A stretch of DNA of 32,719 nucleotides from Elusimicrobia bacterium RIFOXYA12_FULL_51_18 (GTDB lineage: Bacteria > Elusimicrobiota > Elusimicrobia > Elusimicrobiales > UBA9959), in contig MGVA01000052.1 of the NCBI GenBank assembly GCA_001800245.1, forward strand, positions 1-32,719, given 5' to 3'. Below the pieces are notes generated by a model. It ran no database searches and was not told the DNA's origin. It was given only the letters and a program-made list of their open reading frames with translations. Made by a program: the position numbers and the translations under genes. Positions 9,397 to 17,834 of this stretch are shown here, one piece after another. Numbering within the stretch: position 1 is the first letter of the stretch; each line of letters starts with the position of its first letter.

Positions 9397-10299
9397 ATGA
9401 AAAAATTAGAGCCGCCGGCCGCGGATTTTTACAGATATCTCACGCTTGAGCGGGGCCTGAGCAGGAACACCTGCCTGGCCTACGCCGGAGATTTCAGCGC
9501 TTTCCTGGCGTATTGCGCGGGCCTGGGAAAGGATCCGCTTACCGTGGACGCGCATTTTATAGAGGAATATCTCTGGACGCTGAAGGCGGATAAGAAGCTT
9601 AAAAGCTCGTCCATCTTCAGGAAGACCGAAGCCTTGCGTTCTTTTTACAGATTCCTGATGCTGGAGGGGAAACTCTCCGTGGATCCGACGCATAATTTTA
9701 AGGCCCCAAGGATGGCGCAGCTGGTGCCGCAGTTCCTGTCGGGACGGGATATGGAAAAACTTTTGACTTATCCCGCGCGGGATAATTTCGCCAGGATGCG
9801 GACGGTCGCGGCCATAGAACTTCTGTATGCGGCGGGCCTGCGCATTTCCGAGCTGCTGAGCCTGCGTCTTGAAGCCGTAAATATTCAGCAGGGTTGGTTG
9901 CGTGTGTTCGGGAAGGGCGCCAAGGAACGCCTTGTGCCGGTGCACCAGGCGGCAATTGAGACTTTACAGAAGTACATGGAATTGCGCCAGGCCAAATTCG
10001 GCGGTGGAAATGCCGACGCGGAGATCTTTCTGAACCGTTCCGGGAAGAAAATAAGCCGCGTGCAGCTCTGGAAGGATATCCTGAAACTGGGGAAGGAGGC
10101 GGATGTGGCCATACCGTTGCACCCGCACCTGTTCCGGCACACTTTCGCCTCGCATTTGGTGCAGGCGGGGGCCGATCTGCGCTCCGTTCAGGAGATGCTG
10201 GGGCACGCGAGCCTGAACACCACGCAGATATACTCCCACGTGGAAAAATCAGGGGTAAAAGCCGCGCATGAAAAGTATCATCCCGATAAGCAAGCTTGA
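9397..10299 (+). CDS. xerD: Tyrosine site-specific recombinase XerC/XerD
   Basis: The 300-residue enzyme is the usual size for Xer recombinases, which resolve chromosome dimers at dif sites. The N-terminal SAM-like core-binding domain spans ~5-95 (DFYRYLTLERGLSRNTCLAY). The catalytic domain carries R149 (AAGLRISELL), K173 (FGKGAKERLVPV), H244 and R247 (HPHLFRHTF), H270 (MLGHASLNTTQ) and nucleophile Y279 (IYSHV), so the active site is complete. The ending resembles XerD more than an integron integrase or phage integrase: there is no insertion and no adjacent attachment site. It sits downstream of recA in a housekeeping context. I cannot decide from sequence alone between XerC, XerD and a single-recombinase XerH-like system. 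The ribosome-binding site is poor (AAGG only one base from the ATG). Confidence 0.9.
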   Translation: MKKLEPPAADFYRYLTLERGLSRNTCLAYAGDFSAFLAYCAGLGKDPLTVDAHFIEEYLWTLKADKKLKSSSIFRKTEALRSFYRFLMLEGKLSVDPTHNFKAPRMAQLVPQFLSGRDMEKLLTYPARDNFARMRTVAAIELLYAAGLRISELLSLRLEAVNIQQGWLRVFGKGAKERLVPVHQAAIETLQKYMELRQAKFGGGNADAEIFLNRSGKKISRVQLWKDILKLGKEADVAIPLHPHLFRHTFASHLVQAGADLRSVQEMLGHASLNTTQIYSHVEKSGVKAAHEKYHPDKQA

Positions 10300-10375
10300 G
10301 AGCGTGCCGGCGTCACAACTTTCCGATAAGCATGTAAGCCGCATGCGGTAACCCAATCAGGCCGGGACCCAATAT

Positions 10376-11923
10376 ATGATAGATGAGCATAATGATATTT
10401 TTGATTCCAAAATAACGCTGCATGACCGGCATCGTTTTGAGATAAAGCTGGACCTGGAACTTCCAGCCTCCTCTCATACGGTTTATGAGCTGGAAAGCTA
10501 TTTCTTTGTGCCGCGCGCTCTTAATATCGGCCCCAGGACCTATACAAAAGAGGATTTCTATAACAATAACCAGCGGTATATACGTTTCAAGACGCCCAAG
10601 ATAAGTCTGGCCAAGCTTTGCGATCCTAAACTCTCCACTTCGCCGCTGAACAGGGTAAAAGAAAATCTCTCCCGGTTTCTTTCAGGGGACAAGGACCCTA
10701 AACTTGTGGAACTGGCATATGAGGAATTTAAATTGCTGGGTTGTGTGATACGGGGCGAGATCCGGGACCACGTTAAGATCTTTATGGCGGGCCTGGAAAC
10801 CTATGCCCCGCAGGCCGGGGAGCATGATAAAAAAATGTTCGTTGGGGAGGGGCTTGAGAATTTCCTGACGGATCTTAAATATTTGAGCGGACAGATAAGC
10901 GCTCTCAAAGCGGAGGTCATGGATCCGGCAGTGCCGATAAAACTGAGGGAGACGTTCACATTTTTAGACGAATACCTTAGTCTGATCCTGGAGGAATATC
11001 TGACCCTGCTCCTGGAGTCCGTGCGTAAAAATAAGGCGGCACTGGCGGGAGACAACGTGGAAGCGGAGCTCTCCGCGCTTGTAATTTCCCAGGGCCGCTA
11101 CAGGGCGGCCATGAACTATCCGTCCATACTCAGGGAAAACGAGAATAATGAGGTCATAATTTACCGCCGCGGCGTATTGAAGAAATTTATATCGAGCGTG
11201 CTGTATCTCAAGACAGAGCTGGATGAATCACAGACGATTACCCAGTTCGTTTTCGGTCTGGCGGCCGGTTTGGCTATGCTCTTCGCCGTGCTGGCCACCA
11301 TTTATGCCCAGAATCGGTACACCATTAACAGCGTGCCGTTCGTGCTGGTGATCGTTACCAGCTATATTTTTAAAGACCGCATCAAGGACTGGCTGAAGCT
11401 CCTGTTTTCCAGGAACCTGACGCGCTGGTTTTCCGACCGCGAGATAAAGATCCTTGATCCGGAAAATTTAAAAAAGATAGGCGTCCTTAAAGAGGCCTTT
11501 ACGTTTATATCGGAAGAGGCCGTGCCGCCGGATATTTCCCGCATCCGCAAGATAGACAATATCACCTCCATAGACGAGGACGGTAAGCCGGAGCGCGTAT
11601 TTAAGTATAAAAAGGAGATCATTCTTTATCCTAAGAAGATACTGGAGGCGCATGACCGGCGTAAGGATCTTAATGATATTATGCGGTTTAATATTCAGGA
11701 TTTTATAATTCAGGCCGATGACTCCAGCGTTGATTATTCATGCATCGATCCGGCCAACGGCCGGATCCGTATCGTTCCCTGCGCGCGAGTCTATCATGTG
11801 AACATGGTTATGAAGTATCTCTACACGGACGCGCAGGGGCAGAAAAATATACGCTACGACCGCATCAGGATAGTGCTTAACAAAGAAGGCCTGGTGCGCC
11901 TGGAGGAAGTTAAATTGATGTGA
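10376..11923 (+). CDS. Conserved-looking membrane protein of unknown function, two TM segments
   Basis: I do not recognise this 515-residue protein. Residues ~1-285 are predicted soluble, mixed helical and charged. Two hydrophobic segments follow at ~289-311 (FVFGLAAGLAMLFAVLATIY) and ~316-334 (SVPFVLVIVTSYIF), joined by a very short turn, as in a helical hairpin. Residues ~335-515 are soluble again, with many basic and acidic residues and a beta-rich ending. No signal peptide or catalytic motif is visible. It lies 76 bases after xerD and 59 bases before the dehydrogenase-like gene, all co-oriented, so it may share their transcript. Ribosome-binding signal is weak. A hairpin-anchored protein with both large domains on the cytoplasmic side is the simplest topology. 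Confidence 0.8.
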   Translation: MIDEHNDIFDSKITLHDRHRFEIKLDLELPASSHTVYELESYFFVPRALNIGPRTYTKEDFYNNNQRYIRFKTPKISLAKLCDPKLSTSPLNRVKENLSRFLSGDKDPKLVELAYEEFKLLGCVIRGEIRDHVKIFMAGLETYAPQAGEHDKKMFVGEGLENFLTDLKYLSGQISALKAEVMDPAVPIKLRETFTFLDEYLSLILEEYLTLLLESVRKNKAALAGDNVEAELSALVISQGRYRAAMNYPSILRENENNEVIIYRRGVLKKFISSVLYLKTELDESQTITQFVFGLAAGLAMLFAVLATIYAQNRYTINSVPFVLVIVTSYIFKDRIKDWLKLLFSRNLTRWFSDREIKILDPENLKKIGVLKEAFTFISEEAVPPDISRIRKIDNITSIDEDGKPERVFKYKKEIILYPKKILEAHDRRKDLNDIMRFNIQDFIIQADDSSVDYSCIDPANGRIRIVPCARVYHVNMVMKYLYTDAQGQKNIRYDRIRIVLNKEGLVRLEEVKLM

Positions 11924-11982
11924 ATTTAAGGTTCAGGCGGCGGGGGCGGGAAAACCAGCGGCCTGAGGAAAGGAGTTTTAAA

Positions 11983-13092
11983 ATGGAGATAATCGCTATC
12001 GGTATAATGGGCGCCAATACCGGCGGTACGGGGCTCGCGGAGGTTTTTCTGAAGCATGGCTACCAGGTGCGCATCTACGACGATTTTAAGGATAGTCTTA
12101 ACATCGCCATGGCTAAAATATGCTGGTCTATGCGCAAGGCCGGAAAGGAAAACCTGATGGCGAACATAGAGGGAATCCAGGACCTGTCAAAATTCAAGGG
12201 CGCCGACATAGTTATTGAGACGCTGACCAAGGATATAGATGAGCGGCGGTTCGCTTTCTCCAAGCTCAAGGATTTTATAGATCCCAATTGCGTTATCGCG
12301 GCTTCCTGTGCCGTTCAGCCTTTAAAGACGCTCATAGAGAATACCGAGCTTCCCAAAGAAAGGACGCTGGGCTTTCATTTTGTGCAGCCGGTGCGATCCA
12401 ACCCCCTGGTCGAATTGGTGAGGCTGGATGCCACCAAAGACGAGTACCTGGATGCCGCTGTGAATCTTTTAAGGAAGATAGAAAAGACTCCGGTGCTGGT
12501 AAAGGATAATCCGGGGCAGATAGTGGAGCGCCTGTTCAGGCCTTTCATTCTTAGCGCGTTTAAATTACTGGAGGCGGGCAAGGGCTCGCCGCACGAGATA
12601 GATGCCGCTTTCAAGGAAGTGGGCGGTATGCCCGCGGGCCCATTCGAGGCCGTGGACTTCGTGGGGCTGGATAGAGACTATAAGGCCACACGGGATATTT
12701 ACGAGGCGCTGGGCAAGCCCGAGCGGCTTACCCCGTCCGCCATGGAAATGCGCCTTGTACAGTACGGACAGTTGGGCAGGAAGTCCACCATCGGTTTTTA
12801 CATCTACGAGGATGGAATGATAGTGGGGGAAAATCCGATACTTCCAAATATCGTTAAATACCTTGGGCTTAAAAAAGTTTCCAAAGAAGAGATTTTCTCC
12901 GAGCTTCTAAGGCCCATGATAGAGGAAGCCAAGATCCTGGCTTCTGAGATCATGGCTTCCGAGCACGATATAGAGACGGCCGTGAAACTGGCGTTGGACT
13001 GGCCGAAGGGGCCTTTCGCCTACAGCCGCGACCTTGAGCACCTCTTCGTAAAAAAGACCGTCTCCGAGTTCGAAAAGCTGGATTCCTACTAG
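11983..13092 (+). CDS. 3-hydroxyacyl-CoA dehydrogenase homologue with altered active-site residues
   Basis: The 369-residue protein has the layout of 3-hydroxyacyl/3-hydroxybutyryl-CoA dehydrogenases: an N-terminal Rossmann domain, a central 3HCDH domain (VKDNPGQIVERLFRPF, then GMPAGPFEAVDFVGLD, ~residues 166-280) and a second short C-terminal 3HCDH-like repeat. The general-base pair is kept: H132 (LGFHFVQPV) and E144 (PLVELV), 12 residues apart as in the human enzyme. Other positions differ. The nucleotide loop is GANTGGTG (Asn for the second glycine), the usual ASNTSS stretch is ASCAVQ, and the Asn of GFIVNRL is Glu in GQIVERL. It may therefore use a different substrate. ATG 11983 has a strong AAGGAG seven bases upstream; the frame opens earlier at GTG 11920, which lacks such a site. 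Confidence 0.8.
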   Translation: MEIIAIGIMGANTGGTGLAEVFLKHGYQVRIYDDFKDSLNIAMAKICWSMRKAGKENLMANIEGIQDLSKFKGADIVIETLTKDIDERRFAFSKLKDFIDPNCVIAASCAVQPLKTLIENTELPKERTLGFHFVQPVRSNPLVELVRLDATKDEYLDAAVNLLRKIEKTPVLVKDNPGQIVERLFRPFILSAFKLLEAGKGSPHEIDAAFKEVGGMPAGPFEAVDFVGLDRDYKATRDIYEALGKPERLTPSAMEMRLVQYGQLGRKSTIGFYIYEDGMIVGENPILPNIVKYLGLKKVSKEEIFSELLRPMIEEAKILASEIMASEHDIETAVKLALDWPKGPFAYSRDLEHLFVKKTVSEFEKLDSY

Positions 13093-13172
13093 TCCGAAGA
13101 ATTCGTTCACCTGCGGTGGTACGATTTGGGCGGGGCAAATTATATTTATATTTTTGAAAGTTGCTGGGGTTT

Positions 13173-13233
13173 TGCCGGCGGGTATAATGGGATGGGTGAC
13201 ACCGGCAGGACCCCGAACTGGCAGCCGCCGGCG
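13173..13233. repeat. REP-like palindromic repeat, copy A
   Basis: The 61-bp unit is bounded by GCCGGCGG and CCGCCGGC and contains GACCCCGAACTGGCAG. The same layout recurs at 27702-27748. It lies between two convergent genes and could form a stem-loop, but no U-tract follows on either strand, so I do not call it a terminator. Confidence 0.6.
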
Positions 13234-13251
13234 TAAAGTATTCCCGCCAAA

Positions 13252-14112
13252 TCAGCTGAGGTAGCCCATCAGTCTGTAGACCAGTTTGGCCGCGTTGAAT
13301 TCCGTGATAGGGGAGCCTTTGATGGGGGCTACTTCCACCACGTCTATCCCCACCACTTTCTTTTTTTTGCAAACGACCTTGAAAAGTTTCAGGGCGTCGT
13401 ACCACATGAAGCCGCCGGGCTGGGGCGTGCCTGTGCCGAGCATGACCGAGGGGTCGAACCCGTCCACATCGATAGTCAGATAGACCGTGTCCGACAGGGC
13501 TTTCAGGATGTTTTTCTCCAGTTTCGCGAAGTTCAGGTTCTCGTGCATGAGATAAGTCCTGACTTTGCCGGAGTTCGTGAACCGCGCTTCGTCCTGGGAG
13601 ACGCTGCGTATTCCTATCTGTACGGTCTTCGTGGTCCGGGACGCCGGGTAAAGGGCCGAGGCGTGACTGTGGGGTGAACCTTCATATTCCGGCCTCAGAT
13701 CCGCGTGCGCGTCAAAATGCAGTATGGAGAGATCCTTGTATTTCTTCTGGAAAGGAGGCAGGAGCCCCTGGGTTATGCTGTGTTCGCCGCCGAGGAATAT
13801 CGGGATGCCGTTGAACATCGCCAGGAGTCCCGCTACTTCCTTTCCCAAATTTTTAAAAAAACTCTTTTCTCCCTGCTTGCAGTTGAACGGGGCCAGGGTC
13901 ACGATGCCTTCCTTCCATACTTCCCTCTTAGCTTCCTCATCCCAGAATTCCACCTGCCAGGAGGAATCCAGGATGGCGGCCGGGCCTTTCCCGGTCCCTT
14001 TCCCGTACGAGGTGGTCTTCTCATAGGGGATCGGCAGAATAAGGAAGCGCGCGTCCGCCAATGAGCAGGGTTCGTCTATGAGGAAGGGTGTTTTGTTCAG
14101 TTTAAGTTTCAT
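13252..14112 (-). CDS. speB: Agmatinase / ureohydrolase (arginase family)
   Basis: Agmatinase hydrolyses agmatine to putrescine and urea with a binuclear manganese centre. The 286-residue product has the normal length and the full set of metal ligands: H111 in GGEHS, D134, H136 and D138 in HFDAHADLR, and D215 and D217 in TIDVDGFDPS. The short C-terminus (GIDVVEVAP) is typical. Arginase or formiminoglutamase are possible on motifs alone, but the gene lies directly downstream of an arginine decarboxylase, so agmatine is the natural substrate. An intrinsic terminator sits between the two genes, so its expression probably depends on read-through or an unrecognised promoter. No good ribosome-binding site is visible before the ATG. 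Confidence 0.9.
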   Translation of the reverse strand: MKLKLNKTPFLIDEPCSLADARFLILPIPYEKTTSYGKGTGKGPAAILDSSWQVEFWDEEAKREVWKEGIVTLAPFNCKQGEKSFFKNLGKEVAGLLAMFNGIPIFLGGEHSITQGLLPPFQKKYKDLSILHFDAHADLRPEYEGSPHSHASALYPASRTTKTVQIGIRSVSQDEARFTNSGKVRTYLMHENLNFAKLEKNILKALSDTVYLTIDVDGFDPSVMLGTGTPQPGGFMWYDALKLFKVVCKKKKVVGIDVVEVAPIKGSPITEFNAAKLVYRLMGYLS

Positions 14113-14126
14113 GTCAGGTGCTCTAT

Positions 14127-14159
14127 TAAAAATCCGGGCCCCATCAGAGAGGCCCGGAT
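14127..14159 (-). terminator. Intrinsic terminator between arginine decarboxylase and speB
   Basis: A perfect 9-bp GC-rich stem (14132-14140 with 14151-14159, 10-nt loop) is followed on the minus strand by TTTTTAATAG. It lies only 20 bases after the decarboxylase stop and 19 bases before the speB start, so it can act as an attenuator of speB. Confidence 0.85.
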
Positions 14160-14179
14160 CTTGACTGCGTTAAATGCTG

Positions 14180-14728
14180 TTAAAACACGAACACGGCCGC
14201 AGCTACCACAGTGGTCCAGGCGCCTTCTATGCCGATGGCTGATTGGGTCACATTAGTGCTTTTTACGATCTTGCCGCTGAGTTTCCAGATCTCTTCTTTC
14301 TGGTCCCAGGTGGTTTCGCTGCCGAATTCAATCCCCTGGATGGTGGAAAGCATCAGGGCGGCTAGGTCTTCGGCGTATTCGCCCGTCTGTTCGTCGGTTT
14401 CGCCGAAAGTATGGTGTTCCGAGATGTATCCGTACTGGCTGCGGTCTTTCGGGATCGCAAGACCTACGGAGGACGCGATGAGCCGGTGGTTTTCGTTCAC
14501 CGCGTTTCTGCTGAGCACACAGTGCAGGATCTGGCCGGGTTTCAGCCTCTCAACGCCTTTCTGCCGTGGGATCACTTTGCAGTGGGGGGGGAAAATGCTG
14601 GAGACATGCACAAGATTGTATCTGGCAATCTTTGCATCTCTGAGGGCTTCCTCAAAACTGGCGAGTTTCTCTTTGTGGCGCCCTATACCTTTGGTCAGGA
14701 ATACTTCTTTAGCGACGAATATTGACAT
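14180..14728 (-). CDS. pdaD: Pyruvoyl-dependent arginine decarboxylase
   Basis: The enzyme converts arginine to agmatine and CO2 using a pyruvoyl group made by self-cleavage of the proenzyme. The 182-residue product has the family length. The cleavage site is [13 protein letters not shown]; cutting between S43 and S44 would create the beta chain and the pyruvoyl-bearing alpha chain starting at residue 44. The helical segment after EETTD-like acidic residues, the conserved [13 protein letters not shown] and the E-rich middle ([19 protein letters not shown]) fit PvlArgDC of archaea and some bacteria. With speB downstream it gives a two-step putrescine route. No ribosome-binding site is seen; a TATAAT box ends nine bases before the ATG, so the message may be nearly leaderless. 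Confidence 0.92.
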   Translation of the reverse strand: MSIFVAKEVFLTKGIGRHKEKLASFEEALRDAKIARYNLVHVSSIFPPHCKVIPRQKGVERLKPGQILHCVLSRNAVNENHRLIASSVGLAIPKDRSQYGYISEHHTFGETDEQTGEYAEDLAALMLSTIQGIEFGSETTWDQKEEIWKLSGKIVKSTNVTQSAIGIEGAWTTVVAAAVFVF

Positions 14729-14737
14729 GGTAGTATC

Positions 14738-14768
14738 ATTATAATAAATATTAACCCGGATTTTGCAA
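14738..14768 (-). promoter_or_regulatory. Candidate promoter of the arginine decarboxylase gene
   Basis: On the minus strand TATAAT occupies 14743-14738. A TTGCAA -35-like box lies 19 bp further upstream. The start codon at 14728 is only 9 nt from the -10, which implies a leader of about 0-3 nt. Confidence 0.45.
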
Positions 14769-14821
14769 TTGAATTATTTTTAAAAAAATTTGCGGGGGGA
14801 TATATTATTTGAGCGGACGCC

Positions 14822-17734
14822 TTACTGTCCGGACTTCTTCTCTCCGAGGGCTTTTAGTTTGGCCTGGTAGCTGCTTTCCAGTTTTTCCTTAGCAAGGCTG
14901 AACTCTTTTATCAGGGCGGCTTCCTTTGCGGCATGATTTTCTTGGAGGGCCGCCTCGCGTTTCTGCAGGTCCGTGACCAGCCGTTGTTCCTGTTCCAATA
15001 ATCCTTTTAACTTGGCGCGCTCATTCTCCAACTGTGCGGTTTTCATGCGGTGATCGTCTTCCAGCTCCTTGACGGTGGCGGCGTAAGAATTTCTCAGCGC
15101 CTTCTGAGCCTCTTCCAGACGGGTGTCGTGCTCCAGGATCTTGGAATTGAGCTCGCGATTGCGGGCTTCCAGTTCCGACTTTAGCCGGGTAATGCTTTCA
15201 GCCATGGAACGATCGTTGTCCAGTTGCATGGTTTTATCGGAAAGGGCGGCCGCGTAATTACGCTCCATCTGCTCGTAGCGGGTGGCCAAAGCTTTTGCCT
15301 TAAGCTTATAGCTTTCTTCCAGCGCTTCGCGTATACGGGCCTCTCTTTCCCTGGACCCATCCTCCAGGTCTTTTATCTGCCTGGCGAGCTTGGCATTGTA
15401 CTCTTCTTTAATAAATTCCAGTTTTTTAAAATATTCGGTTTGACTGGTTTTTTCCTTATCTTCGCCGCTGCGGATGGCGTCCGCCAGCTGGCTCAGGTAA
15501 TTTTTTTCTATGGCGGACAGTTTGTCCATAAACTCTTTTTCTATTTCCTGTCGGAGGTCCTTGGCTTTGGAGAGATTTTCCTGGATAAGTCTTTGTCTGT
15601 CCTGTTCCGTTTCCTCCAGTTTCCTGTTAATAAGTTCGATCTCCCCTTTCAGCTTGGATGCCAACGCTTTGCCGGCGTCCCTGGTCTGTAAGGCGAACTT
15701 GAGGTTCTGCTCAAGCAGGTGATGACGGGTTTCCATGTCGCGGATCTTCAATTGGTGGATTTCTTCCGTCTTTCTGTTTTCCAAATCCAGTTCATGTTTA
15801 GCGGCCGCAAAGGCCAGTTTTTCCCTTGCCTGGGCTTGTTGTTCATGCTGAAGGTCCTTTTCTTTGAGGCGGGACTCAAAGTCGGCTCTAAGGGTGGAAA
15901 TAGTTTCTTCCGACCGGCTCCGGACTTCAGCCAGTTCCCGGGCGTGAGAGGCTCTGGCGTTTTCCAACTGGGCGTTGGAAACCGCCATCGCTTTCTTGAT
16001 GTTTACCGAGTTTTCGTTCTCTTTGGCCTTAAGGGCCTCCATAAATTTGCCTTCAAGTTCCGCGGCTTGGGCGTTCATCAGGTCGCGCTGTCCCGCGAGC
16101 CCCGTCTCCTTTATGCGGTATTGCTCGTTTAATCTGACGGTTTCCGCCCGCAGGCGTTCGTCAAAAATTTTCCGGGTGGTTTCTTCTCCGGCGGCCAACT
16201 GGGCGCGCAGGGCCTGGATTTTAAGCGTAAATTCATCTTCAAATTTTTTGTGAAGTTGGGCGGTGCGGGCTTGTTCCTGCTCCTCCATCTGCCTTAGATA
16301 AGTTTCTTTTTCTCCGATCAGGCGTTTGAGCTCCTCGTTATCGCGGGAGATGGCGCTGACGCGGGTCAGCGCCGAGTCTTTCTGTTCGGCAAGGATGGAG
16401 GCTTGTTTCCGGGCTTCTTCATATTTACGGGTCAATCCCAGCTCTTTTACGCGCGCTGATTCTTCAATGGATTCCTTGAGCAGTGTGTAGCGCTCTTCAA
16501 ACGCCTTGGTCTGTTCCGTTTCGCGCTGATGGATAGTGTCCGCCACCTGGTTCCGGAAACGGTTCAACTCTTCCCTTTCGATGGAAATTTTAGTTTCGCG
16601 CTCGTTCAAAAGTCTTTCACGCGCGGTAAACTGCTCCTGCATGGTCGTAGAGTTTTCGGCGAATTCCTTTTCCAGCAGCTTTTCCTTTCGGGCCAGGTCT
16701 GTTTTTAATTTATCAGATTTGAGTCTCAACTCCTTTTCAAGTTTGTCATATTTGCCGCTAAGCGCTTGTTCGGAGGTCAGCAGAGCGCTCTCAATTTCTT
16801 TTTTATGGATTTCCAGCGCCGCCTCTTTTTCGGAATAAGATTTTTTCAGTTCGGAGTATTTTTCTTCCCATTGCGTCCGGCGGCCGGAAATCCCGCTCTC
16901 CATCTCCCGCAATGATTCCTCCAGGGAGGTCACACGCGCCGAATAATCGGTTTCGGCCTGGGAAAGGCGTTGGGAAAAGCTGTTTTCCAGCAGCTTCTTG
17001 TTATCGGCAAGCCACTTGGTGTAATCTTCGTATATCTGCCGCTCTTTCTGAGAGAATTCGGTATTAAGGCGGTCGCTCAGCTTTTTTATCTCCGCCAGAT
17101 GTTCCTGGCGCAGCCGGCTCCTGGCCTCTTCCAGTTGCAACTGGTGCGCGGCGGTCATCTGCGCGATATTCTGCTCCAGCTTTTCCTTCCAGAGCTCTTC
17201 CATTTGCCTGGCCCGCCCCTCCCCTTCCTGGCGGGCGGTTTCGCGGCCGAGTTTGAGTTCTTCTATGAAAGTTTTTCGCTCGTTTTTAAAATCTTCCTCG
17301 CGTTCTGTTTCCCATTTCTTGAAGAGGGCTTCCATTTCCAGACGCAGGTGTTTTTTCTGTTCCAGGATCTCCGTTTCTTTACGCGCCACTTCTTCGTTCA
17401 GTCTGGCGCGTTCCCCCTCAAGTTCCGTGCGATGTTTTGTGATAGCTTCTTCCAGCATGACCTGGTATTTTTGCCACAGACTGGATTCTTTTTCCACTAT
17501 CAGTCTGGCTATCTCGGTCTCGCGCTTTTTGATGCGCCCCTCCTGACCTTGTATCAGAGCTTCGAACTCTGTTTCCTTGGCCCTATTGTTCCGCTGGATC
17601 TCTTCAAAGCTCTTTGAACGCAATGCCGCCACTTCCATATCCTTCTCTTTTAGTTCGGAGGTAAGGCGTAAGATCATCTTGGCCGAGTCCAGCTCGGTTT
17701 CTTTTAATATTTCGTCAAAATCGTTTATTTCCAT
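14822..17734 (-). CDS. Giant coiled-coil protein A (~970 residues)
   Basis: This is an almost uninterrupted, highly charged heptad-type sequence rich in Glu, Lys, Arg, Leu and Ala, with very few Pro or Gly and no signal peptide, TM segment or ATPase motif. It should form a long rod, perhaps a cytoplasmic filament or scaffold. I do not recognise a named family. A segment rich in KE..LE..[FY] steps recurs throughout. I choose ATG 17734 (MEINDFDEIL) rather than 17758: with this start, AK[LM]xLR falls at residues 18-23, exactly as in the neighbouring coiled-coil gene. The C-terminus (Y...LKA...KK) also matches that gene. No clear ribosome-binding site is present at either start. It lies 100 bases downstream of its paralogue and is likely co-transcribed. 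Confidence 0.8.
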   Translation of the reverse strand: MEINDFDEILKETELDSAKMILRLTSELKEKDMEVAALRSKSFEEIQRNNRAKETEFEALIQGQEGRIKKRETEIARLIVEKESSLWQKYQVMLEEAITKHRTELEGERARLNEEVARKETEILEQKKHLRLEMEALFKKWETEREEDFKNERKTFIEELKLGRETARQEGEGRARQMEELWKEKLEQNIAQMTAAHQLQLEEARSRLRQEHLAEIKKLSDRLNTEFSQKERQIYEDYTKWLADNKKLLENSFSQRLSQAETDYSARVTSLEESLREMESGISGRRTQWEEKYSELKKSYSEKEAALEIHKKEIESALLTSEQALSGKYDKLEKELRLKSDKLKTDLARKEKLLEKEFAENSTTMQEQFTARERLLNERETKISIEREELNRFRNQVADTIHQRETEQTKAFEERYTLLKESIEESARVKELGLTRKYEEARKQASILAEQKDSALTRVSAISRDNEELKRLIGEKETYLRQMEEQEQARTAQLHKKFEDEFTLKIQALRAQLAAGEETTRKIFDERLRAETVRLNEQYRIKETGLAGQRDLMNAQAAELEGKFMEALKAKENENSVNIKKAMAVSNAQLENARASHARELAEVRSRSEETISTLRADFESRLKEKDLQHEQQAQAREKLAFAAAKHELDLENRKTEEIHQLKIRDMETRHHLLEQNLKFALQTRDAGKALASKLKGEIELINRKLEETEQDRQRLIQENLSKAKDLRQEIEKEFMDKLSAIEKNYLSQLADAIRSGEDKEKTSQTEYFKKLEFIKEEYNAKLARQIKDLEDGSREREARIREALEESYKLKAKALATRYEQMERNYAAALSDKTMQLDNDRSMAESITRLKSELEARNRELNSKILEHDTRLEEAQKALRNSYAATVKELEDDHRMKTAQLENERAKLKGLLEQEQRLVTDLQKREAALQENHAAKEAALIKEFSLAKEKLESSYQAKLKALGEKKSGQ

Positions 17735-17834
17735 ATAGCTTGTGCGGCGTTCATGCATGCCGCTACTAATGATGGCACGCGCTTGCGTATTGTTTTTTAG
17801 AGATGGCGACGTGCGCTCTATAACGCTCTGGCCG

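Noticed and set aside
13173-13233. Bidirectional terminator between the convergent dehydrogenase-like and speB genes
   Set aside because: The stem is followed by no T-run on either strand, and the same palindrome occurs at 27702-27748 between co-oriented genes.
17735-17758. Earlier in-frame start for coiled-coil protein A
   Set aside because: The start at 17734 aligns the N-terminal motif exactly with that of the paralogue; the 8 extra residues have no counterpart.
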